A stretch of 32,148 bases of DNA from Clostridiales bacterium (lineage in GTDB: Bacteria > Bacillota > Clostridia > Lachnospirales > Lachnospiraceae): assembly GCA_014799595.1 (NCBI GenBank), contig JAAVHR010000123.1, positions 1-32,148 on the forward strand, written 5' to 3'. The position numbers were made by a program, and so were the translations under genes. Positions 1-8,264 of this stretch are shown here, piece after piece (within the stretch, counting starts at the first letter, position 1; the number at the start of each line of letters is the position of its first letter). Under the pieces are notes generated by a model. The model worked only from the letters and a program-made list of their open reading frames with translations, was not told the origin of the DNA and did no database searches.

Positions 1-12
1 ACCTTATGAATA

Positions 13-151
13 CTTCGAATGATGCACATATCTTACGAAAACACGCTTTCGCTCGGTCTCAACCGTAGCAGTACATAAGGTGCTAAAATACAGCACCTAA
101 GTACTGACGGTCTCGAAACGGTTTTCTATAGATGATGTGTATCATTCGAAG
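13..151. repeat. Long imperfect palindrome upstream of the amylase
   Basis: The outer arms CTTCGAATGAT (13-23) and ATCATTCGAAG (141-151) are inverted copies. A second nested stem pairs ACCGTAGCAGTACATAAGGT with ACCTAAGTACTGACGGT, closed by a hairpin GGTGCT/AGCACC. The same inner core (CCGTAGC.GTAC, GGTGCTAA.ATACAGCACC, GTAC.GACGG) recurs in the 291-bp palindrome at 22657-22947, so this is a dispersed repeat rather than a local accident. It may extend left of the window. It could fold as a cruciform or a structured RNA; no known RNA family is recognised. Confidence 0.75.
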
Positions 152-192
152 ATGAAATATCATGTATTGATGTTAACTAAATGACATTGAGA

Positions 193-205
193 TGTGAACA
201 GTAAC
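193..205. repeat. Orphan terminal-repeat end (TGTGAACAGTAAC)
   Basis: These 13 bases match the right end of the type-2 mobile element (as at 6181-6193 and 16041-16051). No matching left end is visible between here and base 1. Either a complete element starts upstream of the window and encloses the palindrome at 13-151, or this is a fragment. Confidence 0.5.
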
Positions 206-246
206 TAATAGGTTACAAAAGTATAACAAAAGGTTAGAATAGGTCT

Positions 247-275
247 TTTACTTCACTATAAAAATTTGTTACAAT
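247..275 (+). promoter_or_regulatory. Probable sigma-A promoter of the amylase gene
   Basis: TTTACT (247-252) and TACAAT (270-275) are separated by 17 bases, followed by an untranslated leader of about 55 bases. The gene's ribosome site AAGAAAGG lies at 321-328. The -10 is good and the -35 is a 4/6 match. Confidence 0.6.
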
Positions 276-338
276 ATAAGAGTAAGGTAGGCAATTAGCT
301 AACGATATCTACTTTGTAAAAAGAAAGGTTGAGAGAGT

Positions 339-1931
339 ATGGAACAAAATCAGGAAACTACACAAATGACTGGCAATGATATAATACCTAAGGGAAATCC
401 AGAGATAACTGGGGAAGAAAATAAAACTATGATGCAATATTTTGAATGGTATCTGCCAAGCGATCATTCTTTGTGGAGAAAGGTAAAAAATGAGGCTGTT
501 GCACTTCGGGAATCGGGAATTACTGCTGTATGGCTGCCACCTGCATATAAAGGAGCATGTGGTGTAAATGATGTAGGATATGCGGTGTATGATACTTATG
601 ATTTAGGAGAATTTTACCAGAAGGGAACGGTTCCTACCAAATATGGAACAAAGGATGAATATCTGGTAGCAATCCGCAGTCTTCAAGAAGAAAACATAGA
701 AGTGCTTGCTGATATTGTGTTAGGTCATAGAATGGGAGCAGATGAGAAAGAACGAATTTTTGCTTATGGAAGTGCCAGTGAGGATAGAAACCGTCAGACT
801 TGTGATAAGAAAAAAGTTACGGTTTGGACAAAATTTACTTTTCCAGGCAGAAATGGAAAATATTCTGATTTTAAATGGGACTGGACAAACTTCCATGGTA
901 CGGATTATGATGCCCATAGTGAGGAGAATGGCATTCTCCGTTTTATTGGAAAAGACTGGGACACAGATGTAGACAGCGAAAATGGAAATTATGATTATTT
1001 AATGGGTGTAGATTTAGATATGTCAGACCCAGAAGTATTAGAAGAGTTAGACCGCTGGGGAGAATGGTACTTAAATTTTACTGGGGTAGATGGCTTTCGT
1101 ATTGATGCAGTAAAGCATATTGAATTTCATTTCTTTAAGGTATGGCTTACCAAATTGAGGGAAAAAAGCGGGAAAAAACTATTTGCAGTAGGGGAATACT
1201 GGAATGCAGAACTTGCTAGATTGCAAAATTATATAGAAAAGTCTGCAAGAACATTAGCATTGTTTGATGTACCATTGCATTTTCGAATGTTTGAAGCATC
1301 AAGAAGTAATGGAATGTTTGACATGAGGTATATTTTTAAGGATACTTTAGTGGATGCAGAGCCGGAATTAGCGGTTACCTTTGTGGATAATCATGATACC
1401 CAATATGGACAAGCTTTGGAATCTTGGGTACTGGAATGGTTTAAGCCATTGGCATACGCTTTGATTCTTCTTCGCGAAAAGGGTTATCCATGTGTATTTT
1501 ATGGAGATTATTATGGTGTTCCATCCAGTAATATTCCACCAGTAGGAGATTTGCAAACATTATTAGTACTTAGAAAAGAGAGAGCTTATGGTGTGCAGCA
1601 CGACTATTTTGACCATCCGGATATAGTAGGCTGGACTAGAGAAGGAGAGGAAGGACATCCAGCCTCTGGACTTGCAGTTATTATGACCGATGGCAAAGGT
1701 GGAACGAAGGAAATGTATATGGGAGTGCAATTTGCAGGAATGGAATTTGTAGATGCCCTGAAACGTCGGGAGGAAAAAATTGTGATTGATGATGAAGGTT
1801 ATGCTACCTTTACAGTTGCAGATGGTTCGATTAGTGTATGGGTGAATTCCGGAGTCAAAGCACCAGAGATTCCAAAACATGTGATAGAGGAAGAAATTGT
1901 GGAAGAAGATGAAAAAGAGGAACAAGAGTAG
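339..1931 (+). CDS. Cytoplasmic alpha-amylase, GH13 (subfamily 5 type)
   Basis: A 530-residue glycoside hydrolase expected to cut internal alpha-1,4 bonds of maltodextrins or glycogen by the retaining GH13 mechanism. It starts with the MMQYFEWY block (31-38) typical of the liquefying, E. coli AmyA-like group. GH13 motifs are visible: region I DIVLGH (125-130), region II GFRIDAVKH with nucleophile Asp256, region III GEYW with acid/base Glu286, and region IV FVDNHD with Asp353. There is no signal peptide, so it should act on oligosaccharides inside the cell. It is slightly longer than E. coli AmyA, with an N-terminal polar stretch of about 30 residues and an acidic C-terminal tail. One oddity is Gly129 in region I, where the family normally has the calcium-ligand Asn. 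AAGAAAGG ten bases upstream supports the ATG. The last base of the TAG stop is the first base of a GTAAC repeat. Confidence 0.93.
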   Translation: MEQNQETTQMTGNDIIPKGNPEITGEENKTMMQYFEWYLPSDHSLWRKVKNEAVALRESGITAVWLPPAYKGACGVNDVGYAVYDTYDLGEFYQKGTVPTKYGTKDEYLVAIRSLQEENIEVLADIVLGHRMGADEKERIFAYGSASEDRNRQTCDKKKVTVWTKFTFPGRNGKYSDFKWDWTNFHGTDYDAHSEENGILRFIGKDWDTDVDSENGNYDYLMGVDLDMSDPEVLEELDRWGEWYLNFTGVDGFRIDAVKHIEFHFFKVWLTKLREKSGKKLFAVGEYWNAELARLQNYIEKSARTLALFDVPLHFRMFEASRSNGMFDMRYIFKDTLVDAEPELAVTFVDNHDTQYGQALESWVLEWFKPLAYALILLREKGYPCVFYGDYYGVPSSNIPPVGDLQTLLVLRKERAYGVQHDYFDHPDIVGWTREGEEGHPASGLAVIMTDGKGGTKEMYMGVQFAGMEFVDALKRREEKIVIDDEGYATFTVADGSISVWVNSGVKAPEIPKHVIEEEIVEEDEKEEQE

Positions 1932-2031
1932 TAACAGGTCAGCCGAGGGCTGACCTATTACGAAAGCCAGTCAAATTACTTGGGAGTTGACTGGCTTTCT
2001 TTTTCGTTTGTGTTTCTACCTAAATAGTTAC
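1931..2031. repeat. GTAAC-bounded hairpin element filling the amylase/cotF gap
   Basis: The element starts GTAACAGGTCAG and ends CTAAATAGTTAC, with terminal inverted repeats related to those at 8265-8399. It holds a left hairpin (GGTCAGCC/GGCTGACC), a middle 13-bp perfect hairpin with a T-run, and the tail GTGTTTCTACCTAAATAGTTAC, which nearly matches the tail of the 8265 element. It spans from the last base of the amylase stop to two bases before the convergent cotF-like stop. No 8-bp flanking duplication is seen (CAAGAGTA against CCTATTGC), so it may be old or have arisen by recombination. Confidence 0.65.
1962..2004 (+). terminator. Rho-independent terminator after the amylase gene
   Basis: A perfect 13-bp stem, GAAAGCCAGTCAA (1962-1974) with TTGACTGGCTTTC (1987-1999), is followed by a run of five T. 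It lies inside the hairpin element at 1931-2031, so the repeat now provides termination for the amylase transcript. Confidence 0.85.
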
Positions 2032-2032
2032 C

Positions 2033-2491
2033 CTATTGCATACTATTTACTGTTTTGTATTTATAAATCATTTCTGCATGATTTTGTTCTTCTGTTTGGA
2101 TGTCATTAAATAATCTGCGAATGTTGGAATCTGCAAATTGGAATAAATCATTATTATAGGAAGAAGAAACATATTTTTCAGTAGTGATGCAGTCTGTGCA
2201 AAGAAATTCATCTTTTTTCTTGTCCTCTTCATTATATTGACCAACGTATGTGGCAGAAGGATTATAATTTTTTCCTGCTTGATCCTTTGTATTTACTTGT
2301 GGGCATGTACCAGTAAGAAGCTGGGAAAGTGAATTGTAATGTTGTTCTTCACTTTCACGAATGCGATTAAAAAGTTTCTTTAACTCAGGATCTTTTGCCT
2401 GTTGTTCAGCATGTTCATATTTTTGTATACAAAGTTTTTCCTGTGATTGTAAGTCTTTTACTAATGATTTTTGCTTTTCTGATAACGTCAT
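2033..2491 (-). CDS. CotF-like spore coat / ferritin-like protein
   Basis: A 152-residue, mainly helical soluble protein. The N-terminal half (LSEKQKSLVKDLQSQEKLC, then acidic and EEQHY segments) resembles a ferritin-like helical pair. The C-terminal half carries CTDCITTEKYVSSSYNND (about 97-115), which matches the Coat F family pattern (TD..TEK..SSSYN), followed by a last helix with EEQNHAEMI. In Bacilli such proteins are small coat components; in Clostridia short CotF-like proteins are common and their role is poorly defined. The start is chosen because MTLSEK is a typical start for this group, although the 12 bases before it are A/T only, with no clear ribosome site. It is convergent with the amylase gene. 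The family assignment is fairly secure; a coat role is inference. Confidence 0.75.
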   Translation of the reverse strand: MTLSEKQKSLVKDLQSQEKLCIQKYEHAEQQAKDPELKKLFNRIRESEEQHYNSLSQLLTGTCPQVNTKDQAGKNYNPSATYVGQYNEEDKKKDEFLCTDCITTEKYVSSSYNNDLFQFADSNIRRLFNDIQTEEQNHAEMIYKYKTVNSMQ

Positions 2492-3027
2492 TTTTTTATA
2501 TATGCCAAAACATAGAAACCGAAAGAAAAAAATCTTGGCATTTCTCCTTTTTTATTTCTAGTAGTTTCTTTCGATTGATATTAGTATGATTTGTTTTGGA
2601 AAAAATATGTATAGAATTTGAATTTTATAGAAATGAGAAAAATATGAGGGTTAAAATGCAATACAACGGTTTTTGTACTTGACAAAAAAATAACTTATAT
2701 AAAAATATAACGAAAATGATAAAAAATGACGTTTATTACATTATATATTTTTTTTGTACATTTTTTTGAAAAAAACTATTGCAAAAAATAGGGGAATATG
2801 GTAAAAAAGAAAAGCCAGTTACATAACAGATGTATTATTCTTAAGATTTGAAATTTTGCAAGTGTCTAAAAAACTAACGGAAAGCTTCTTGTATACTAAT
2901 AGTTCGAAAAAAGTTGATTAAAGAAACAAGAGCTGTAACTGACGCAGAGCATAGATGCTATTGTAATGGCAAATTCAAAACAAACTACCTATTGTTGGTA
3001 GTTATTCTATTTATTTTGGAGATTTTG
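2492..3027. other. A/T-rich intergenic region with weak promoter-like signals
   Basis: Over 500 bases that are almost wholly A and T in the middle. TTGACA at 2679-2684 has only poor -10 candidates at 17-18 bases. TATACT at 2892-2897 has no good -35. A small hairpin AACTACC/GGTAGTT (2983-3003), followed by T-rich DNA, sits 25 bases before the next gene and could be an attenuator. No RNA gene or protein gene is recognised here. Confidence 0.4.
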
Positions 3028-3675
3028 ATGAAAAAAAATAAAAATGCTGTTAAAGTTTGTATTTTTACAGGAATTATATGTATTCTTTGTATTTTTGTTT
3101 TTGGAATATATCACTTATACTTTTATGATAATGAAAAGAAGGTGGAAATACATACATCTACAGAAGGGGATAGTACTTTCGTACTGCCAATAAAAAATCA
3201 TAAACTAAAATATGAGTATACATATACAAGTTTTTCTACAGAAATGGAATTAGAGAAAATTGCTGATGAGATAAAGAAAACGAATCCGGCAGATAATGTG
3301 GAACTATCAACGGAAGGGATAAAAATAATTCAGAACAATCATGTAGTAACAATAAGGCAGCAGAAGGAAAGTAAATTTCTTTGGAAAAGAAGATATGAGT
3401 ATAATATGATGGCAGAATTTTTAAATCTTACTTTTTCTCAGAATTGTACCATTTCAATTCCTTTTCCAACAGATTACTTAGAAATAGAAGGTTCTTATAA
3501 AAAAGTTATGAATATTTCTTGTGATATGGAGAAATTAAAAAAGTTTTATGAGCATTTTACAAATGTAGATATGGGTGGGAATTATATCTTATTAAAAATG
3601 GAGAGTGGGCAAACAATAAAAATTACATTAGAGGGACAGAAAGTAAAATTTGAAGAAGAAAAAACTGTAAAGTAG
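3028..3675 (+). CDS. Membrane-anchored protein of unknown function
   Basis: A 215-residue protein with one N-terminal membrane span (about residues 9-30, VCIFTGIICILCIFVFGIYH) and a probable extracytoplasmic domain rich in Lys, Glu and beta-type strands. ATG 3028 is preferred because GGAG lies six bases upstream (3018-3021). The frame is open upstream to a TTG at 2914, but that start has no ribosome site and would add a second hydrophobic stretch. No family is recognised. It is followed after about 90 bases by a lipoprotein and then a metallophosphoesterase-like gene on the same strand. All three share unusually A/T-rich codon use, suggesting a common acquired cluster. Confidence 0.6.
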   Translation: MKKNKNAVKVCIFTGIICILCIFVFGIYHLYFYDNEKKVEIHTSTEGDSTFVLPIKNHKLKYEYTYTSFSTEMELEKIADEIKKTNPADNVELSTEGIKIIQNNHVVTIRQQKESKFLWKRRYEYNMMAEFLNLTFSQNCTISIPFPTDYLEIEGSYKKVMNISCDMEKLKKFYEHFTNVDMGGNYILLKMESGQTIKITLEGQKVKFEEEKTVK

Positions 3676-3763
3676 ACAGATTGCTTTCTAACATAAATAT
3701 AAAGAAAATATATTAAAGCAATGTCACTTAAATATTTAAGGAAAAAAGAAGGGAAATTAATTT

Positions 3764-4855
3764 ATGCGAAAGAAAATTATGGGATTTTTAGTTGTTTTTA
3801 TGATGTGTATTGTAGTTGGATGTAGCCAGCAAACGGACGAATCTATAGATAAAGAAAATAAAGTAAAACAAAATGATGATATAGATATGGAACAAGTAAA
3901 AAACATTGGAAGTAAGATCGCAGAAAATGAGTTATATATTGTAAGTGAAAATATGAATTTGTGCTTCTATAAAAATTTTACGCATATACCATATTTTGTG
4001 ATGGATTGTGTTTCTTCCAAAAAAGTTAATACAGATGAAGTAGGTGTATATATTGATATAGATACGCCATATAATGTAACTGTTACGGAAGTTGAAGACG
4101 AAGAGTTTGATTTATATACTTTTGGTTTATTCACTGGATATAATTGGGAAAAGGCAAATAAATTAAAAGAAGAAGATGAAACTGCATATAAAGAATATCA
4201 AAAAAAGTTTAAGGATGCATATAGTAAGATTTCTGAAAATGAAATAGGTGAGTTACATCATTATCTTATTAAAATTAGTTTTGATTTAGAAAACTCTGTC
4301 CATACAGAAACATTTCACAATATGCAGATTACATATAATGGAAAGAAAACAGAACAAAATATTGGGGAAATTGTGATTAACTGTGAAAAAAAGAATCCCA
4401 AAAAGGAAAATAGTTTATATGCCAGTTGTCTTGCTATAAATGATATTTATTTATCTAAAAACCCAGAAGGATATATGAATTTAATAAACAGTAATATGTA
4501 TAAAACAGGAAAAAAGGTAAGAATAAGTGGGATTCATACATTAAACAAAGATACTAAGATAGAAAATTGTAATGTAAGTATTCATTCAGCAAAAGAAAAT
4601 TATGATATGAAGTGGGAAGGAAAAGCAATAGATATTGAACCAAAATCCGAAATTGGATTAGATATCCTGTTTAGCAGGGATGATTATAAAGATAAAGTAT
4701 ATTATCAGTGTAATGACTATTTAATCATAGAATATAAAGAAGGAACAAAAGATTATAAAACAGGGACAGAAATATATTTTAAAACAAAAATGACAGGTTA
4801 CCAGCTATATGCTTATTTTCTGGATGGTATAGAGATAGAAACAGAAGAAGAATAA
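3764..4855 (+). CDS. Predicted lipoprotein of unknown function
   Basis: A 363-residue protein with a clear lipoprotein signal: MRKK, a hydrophobic core, and a lipobox IVVGC with the modified Cys at residue 20. A Gln/Asp/Lys-rich spacer follows (QQTDESIDKENKVKQ). It should sit on the outer face of the cytoplasmic membrane. The rest is hydrophilic with many predicted strands; no family is recognised. GAAGGGAAA just upstream of the ATG is the likely ribosome site. The next gene starts 30 bases after its stop, so the two are probably co-transcribed. Confidence 0.7.
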   Translation: MRKKIMGFLVVFMMCIVVGCSQQTDESIDKENKVKQNDDIDMEQVKNIGSKIAENELYIVSENMNLCFYKNFTHIPYFVMDCVSSKKVNTDEVGVYIDIDTPYNVTVTEVEDEEFDLYTFGLFTGYNWEKANKLKEEDETAYKEYQKKFKDAYSKISENEIGELHHYLIKISFDLENSVHTETFHNMQITYNGKKTEQNIGEIVINCEKKNPKKENSLYASCLAINDIYLSKNPEGYMNLINSNMYKTGKKVRISGIHTLNKDTKIENCNVSIHSAKENYDMKWEGKAIDIEPKSEIGLDILFSRDDYKDKVYYQCNDYLIIEYKEGTKDYKTGTEIYFKTKMTGYQLYAYFLDGIEIETEEE

Positions 4856-4885
4856 AGCGTTATATACAAAAGGAATGAGAAATAG

Positions 4886-6058
4886 ATGAAAAAAATTGCA
4901 GTAATATCAAATATACAATCTAATTTGTATGCACTTGAAAAGTTTTTAGAATACATTTCAGACCAGCCAATGGAACATATATTTAATCTGGGAAATTTTT
5001 TTGACAGTGATTTGTTTTGCTGCGAAATTTTTGATATTATTTCTTCTGATTCCAGATTTATTAATATTTTGGGAGAAAAGGAAAGAAAAATGTTGAAAGT
5101 TTTGAATAAGAATGAAGAGAATGAATTGGAAGATGATGAAAAAAAGAAAATTCTCAAAGTGATAGATGCATTAGGTGAAGAAAGAGTAAATATTTTAAAG
5201 AAATTCCCTGAGAAATTAGAAATAGAATGTGACCATAAAAAAATATATGCAGGTGCTGATACAACAGAAACTTATGTGGATTACGGATGTAGTGAGAAAA
5301 AAATAGCAATTATGTTACTGGAAAAAGAAGTCATTGATAGGAATGATTTATTTAGATATGATTATATTTTATATGGATATCACGGATTAAGTGAAATGGA
5401 GTATTTTTTGGAGCCACTATACAAGGATAGAGAAACCTGTTATATTAGTCCGGGAAATTTGTATATGCAGCGTAGAGGAAAAATACAATTTACCATAATT
5501 GAATTAAGTCAGTCAAACGATATTATACAACAAAATAACATTGCAATGGGAAATAATAAAATAATCCATGCAATTAGAAATCGTAATTCGGATGCTTATC
5601 AAGAATTATTTAAATATGGTGAGTTAAATCATGTATCAAAAATGGAAGGAGATCTTAATATACATTGTGTCATAAGTGAACCATTTAAATTCCATAGCCA
5701 ATATAGGGAACAATATATAGAGTTATGGAGAAAGCTAATTGATTTCTGCGAAAAGGAATGTGTTCGTTATTATACTTCAAACTTAATAAATGGTGACCCA
5801 GAACTGGGAAGTCAAGAGCGGGATTGGACACAAGAAGAGAGAGAGAAAGTAAAAGTTGATTTTATAGATAAAGATGGAAATTTTGCATGGCATGAGATGG
5901 GGTTATTAGATAAGAATGGTGAAATATTATTTGCCAGTTGCGAATTTGGTGAGGTTTATTGGTTAAATGGTTTAGATAAGACACAGGTGCAGGAAATAAT
6001 AGATTATCTAAATACCTTACCAAATAGTAGAAAAATGATATTCTATCGTTTGGAGTAA
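4886..6058 (+). CDS. Degenerate metallophosphoesterase-like protein with extra C-terminal domain
   Basis: A 390-residue soluble protein. Residues 1 to about 210 follow the layout of small YfcE/MJ0936-type calcineurin-like phosphoesterases: KKIAVISNIQSNLYALEKFL in place of IAVISDIHGNLxALE, then FNLGNFF in place of LGD, ILGEKER in place of GNHD, YGYHGLSE in place of GHTH, and SPGNLYMQRRG in place of NPGS. Every metal ligand that can be aligned is replaced (Asp9 to Asn, His11 to Gln, GD to GN), so it is probably catalytically dead and may bind a ligand or partner. Residues about 230-390 form a second domain that is not recognised. It follows the lipoprotein gene by 30 bases. The fold assignment is inferred from motif order, not from a search. 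Confidence 0.6.
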   Translation: MKKIAVISNIQSNLYALEKFLEYISDQPMEHIFNLGNFFDSDLFCCEIFDIISSDSRFINILGEKERKMLKVLNKNEENELEDDEKKKILKVIDALGEERVNILKKFPEKLEIECDHKKIYAGADTTETYVDYGCSEKKIAIMLLEKEVIDRNDLFRYDYILYGYHGLSEMEYFLEPLYKDRETCYISPGNLYMQRRGKIQFTIIELSQSNDIIQQNNIAMGNNKIIHAIRNRNSDAYQELFKYGELNHVSKMEGDLNIHCVISEPFKFHSQYREQYIELWRKLIDFCEKECVRYYTSNLINGDPELGSQERDWTQEEREKVKVDFIDKDGNFAWHEMGLLDKNGEILFASCEFGEVYWLNGLDKTQVQEIIDYLNTLPNSRKMIFYRLE

Positions 6059-6114
6059 TCTGGTTAAGATTTTTATTGATGCAAAGTATGTAAGAATAAG
6101 TAGTGGTAGAGAAG

Positions 6115-6193
6115 AATCCAGCCTTTCGCTGAAAGGGAACTCTTAATAGGCTGGATTCCGTTACTGTTTGCACCATAGGTGTGAACAGTAACA
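6115..6193 (-). repeat. Truncated type-2 hairpin element
   Basis: It contains the GAATCCAGCC/GGCTGGATTC hairpin and the terminal hairpin that starts GTTACTGTTTGCACC and ends GTGTGAACAGTAAC. It is the inverse orientation of 15909-16051 and the same orientation as 32030-32148. The other half of the element (the GCTTGACA hairpin and its outer terminal repeat) is missing. The central loop is also altered relative to the other copies. Confidence 0.8.
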
Positions 6194-6233
6194 CGATGCA
6201 AAAAGAGAAATAGAAAAAAATTTAAATTTCTAC

Positions 6234-6262
6234 TTGCAAAAAAGATTTGTTTCGTGTATAAT
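6234..6262 (+). promoter_or_regulatory. Promoter of the tRNA-Gln gene
   Basis: TTGCAA (6234-6239) and a perfect TATAAT (6257-6262) with 17-base spacing, about 33 bases before the tRNA. It lies 41 bases downstream of the truncated hairpin element. Confidence 0.8.
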
Positions 6263-6295
6263 AGTTTTTGTCGTTGATGAAGATGACAAATTCAT

Positions 6296-6367
6296 TGGGA
6301 TATCGCCAAGCGGTAAGGCACTGGATTCTGATTCCAGCATTCGGGGGTTCGAATCCCTCTATCCCAG
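6296..6367 (+). tRNA. tRNA-Gln (anticodon CTG)
   Basis: A 72-base cloverleaf. The acceptor stem is TGGGATA/TATCCCA with discriminator G. The D arm is short, the anticodon stem CTGGA/TCCAG holds loop TTCTGAT (anticodon CTG, reading CAG), and the T arm is GGGGGTTCGAATCCCTC. CCA is not encoded. It has its own promoter and terminator, so it is a stand-alone unit. Confidence 0.95.
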
Positions 6368-6376
6368 TTCATAGAT

Positions 6377-6420
6377 AAGAATGCCATGTGAATGATTACA
6401 TTTACATGGCATTCTTTGCT
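6377..6420 (+). terminator. Terminator of the tRNA-Gln gene
   Basis: AAGAATGCCATGT (6377-6389) pairs with ACATGGCATTCTT (6404-6416), followed by TTGCTTTT. Confidence 0.8.
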
Positions 6421-6632
6421 TTTAGGGCATATATGTTGTTTTATGTTTGTATATTTGAGTATTGTCCTAATGTAACATATATCCATTTTATGTAACAGTT
6501 CAGCCATGTCATTCATATTTTACCAGAATATACATTATGACTAAAAATATTATTATAAATAAAAACTGATTGCTGAAATATAATCATTTTATTGTGAAAG
6601 AACAGAAGGTTTAGTGGAGGAAGAAGAATTTT

Positions 6633-8210
6633 ATGAAGAGTATAATAAAGTGGATGGAGAAAAGTATCATTATAATTGGAATACTATTTTATGGATGGGT
6701 ATTGGTACTTAATTTATTTATGGAAAATACAATACACTATTACCGCAAGAGTCAATGCTTGGTTCCAAATTGTTTATTAGTAGGAATTGGTATATTTTTA
6801 ATAGGTGTATCTATTTTTCTGGTAAAAAAATATCCAGATAAAATAAATACAGAGATATATAAACCAGATGAATTGAGCAAGATCTTATCAGGTTTGCTAT
6901 TTCTGATTCAAATTATTATTTCTTATGAAATAGCATTTACTTCTGGGTGGGATGCTGGTGAAGTTTCCTGGCAGGCAGGTTTGGTTGCCGCAGGAGAATC
7001 TAAGTTAGATAATAGCTATTTTTCCCATTACCCTAATAATGTGTTTATCACATTCCTGTATTCTTTTGCATATCGATTTATGGGATTATTTGGATTACGA
7101 ATGTATGGGGCAGTGATAATAGTTATATTTCAGTGTGCTTTATCTGCTTTGGCAGGCTATCTTTTATATCAGGTGTCCCAAAAAATGTTTTGCAGTTATA
7201 GAATTGCTTTTTTAATATGGATGGTCTATGCATTATGGATTGGATTTATGCCATGGTATACTGTTACCTATAGTGATCCAGTAGGCATTATCTTTCCAAT
7301 TGTAATTGTTTGGATTTATCAGTGGATGGAAAATAACAAGGCAGTATGGAAAAAAAGTATGCTGATAGGAGGACTGTCTTTTTTAGGATTTCAAATAAAG
7401 CCAACAATTCTTATTCTGTATATTGCTATTTTGATTATCATTATTCTACATTTAATAAAAAATGAGGAACGTGATATCAGACTAAGACAACTTGGTGGGC
7501 TTATCATTGCCTTTTTTGTAGTTTTTGGTATATATCAGAAAATAGATCTTGCTAAGTGTATGGGGTTTGAGTTGAATAAAGACCGAGAATTAACTGTTAC
7601 ACATTTTGCAATGATGGGATTATCAGAAAAAACAAATGGAGTATATGATAAAGACGAGGTAGAGTATTCACTCTCTTTTCACAATAAGATGAAAAGGCAG
7701 GAAGCCAATGTAAAAATGATAAAACAGAGGTTAGAAGAGAATGGTTTTTTGGGGATGGTTAATCATTTAGCAAAGAAAACGCTTACCAACTATAATGATG
7801 GAACATTTGCATGGGGGAAAGAAGGAAATTTTTTTCAAGAAGAAATTGAAAAAAGAGAAGAGGTTTTTTCGGAAGTCCTGAAGAATCTTTATTATAATAA
7901 TGGGGAAAAAAGGACTTTTTTAAATACATATATGCAATTTTTTCACATTATGATACTTTTGGGAGTCTTCATGAATTTGCTCTATGTATTTAATAAAAAG
8001 AATCTCTCTGATTTGTTTATGCTTATGATATTGTCGTTAGTAGGAATTTTTCTTTTTGTTTCTATGTTTGAAGCACGTGCAAGATATCTATATGTATATG
8101 CACCATTATATATTTTAATAGGGATGCAGGGATACATTAGTGTATTGTATTCTTTGTTATATAAATTGGAATGCAGGAGACAGAACAAAGAATTTGTTCA
8201 AGAAATATAG
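6633..8210 (+). CDS. Multi-membrane-span GT-C-like glycosyltransferase, putative
   Basis: A 525-residue protein with about ten hydrophobic helices. After two N-terminal spans there is a large loop with SGWDAGEVSWQAG (about 105-117) and SHYPNNVFITFLYSF. An acidic residue in the first outside loop followed by YPNN is the pattern of polytopic GT-C glycosyltransferases that use lipid-linked sugars. It probably acts at the membrane in cell-surface glycan or glycolipid assembly; donor and acceptor cannot be told. GGAGG at 6616-6620 precedes the ATG. It is a single gene: upstream is a tRNA terminator, downstream a repeat and then a strong terminator. Confidence is good for a polytopic membrane protein and moderate for glycosyltransferase. 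Confidence 0.65.
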   Translation: MKSIIKWMEKSIIIIGILFYGWVLVLNLFMENTIHYYRKSQCLVPNCLLVGIGIFLIGVSIFLVKKYPDKINTEIYKPDELSKILSGLLFLIQIIISYEIAFTSGWDAGEVSWQAGLVAAGESKLDNSYFSHYPNNVFITFLYSFAYRFMGLFGLRMYGAVIIVIFQCALSALAGYLLYQVSQKMFCSYRIAFLIWMVYALWIGFMPWYTVTYSDPVGIIFPIVIVWIYQWMENNKAVWKKSMLIGGLSFLGFQIKPTILILYIAILIIIILHLIKNEERDIRLRQLGGLIIAFFVVFGIYQKIDLAKCMGFELNKDRELTVTHFAMMGLSEKTNGVYDKDEVEYSLSFHNKMKRQEANVKMIKQRLEENGFLGMVNHLAKKTLTNYNDGTFAWGKEGNFFQEEIEKREEVFSEVLKNLYYNNGEKRTFLNTYMQFFHIMILLGVFMNLLYVFNKKNLSDLFMLMILSLVGIFLFVSMFEARARYLYVYAPLYILIGMQGYISVLYSLLYKLECRRQNKEFVQEI

Positions 8211-8264
8211 ATGATTGTGGAGAGAAGTAGTTCGTATGGTTTATTAATCTGTATTATTAGAATG

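Noticed and set aside
2914-2985. Possible c-di-GMP-I (GEMM) riboswitch because of TGACGCAGAGC before the unknown membrane protein
   Set aside because: The closing helix, the GNRA-capped stem and the second half of the aptamer cannot be drawn.
2914-3027. Upstream TTG start for the membrane-anchored protein
   Set aside because: No ribosome site before it; ATG 3028 has GGAG at six bases and gives a normal N-terminal anchor.
6078-6202. GATGCAAA on both sides of the truncated element as a target duplication
   Set aside because: The left copy is not next to an element end; the left half of the element is missing, so the match is probably chance.
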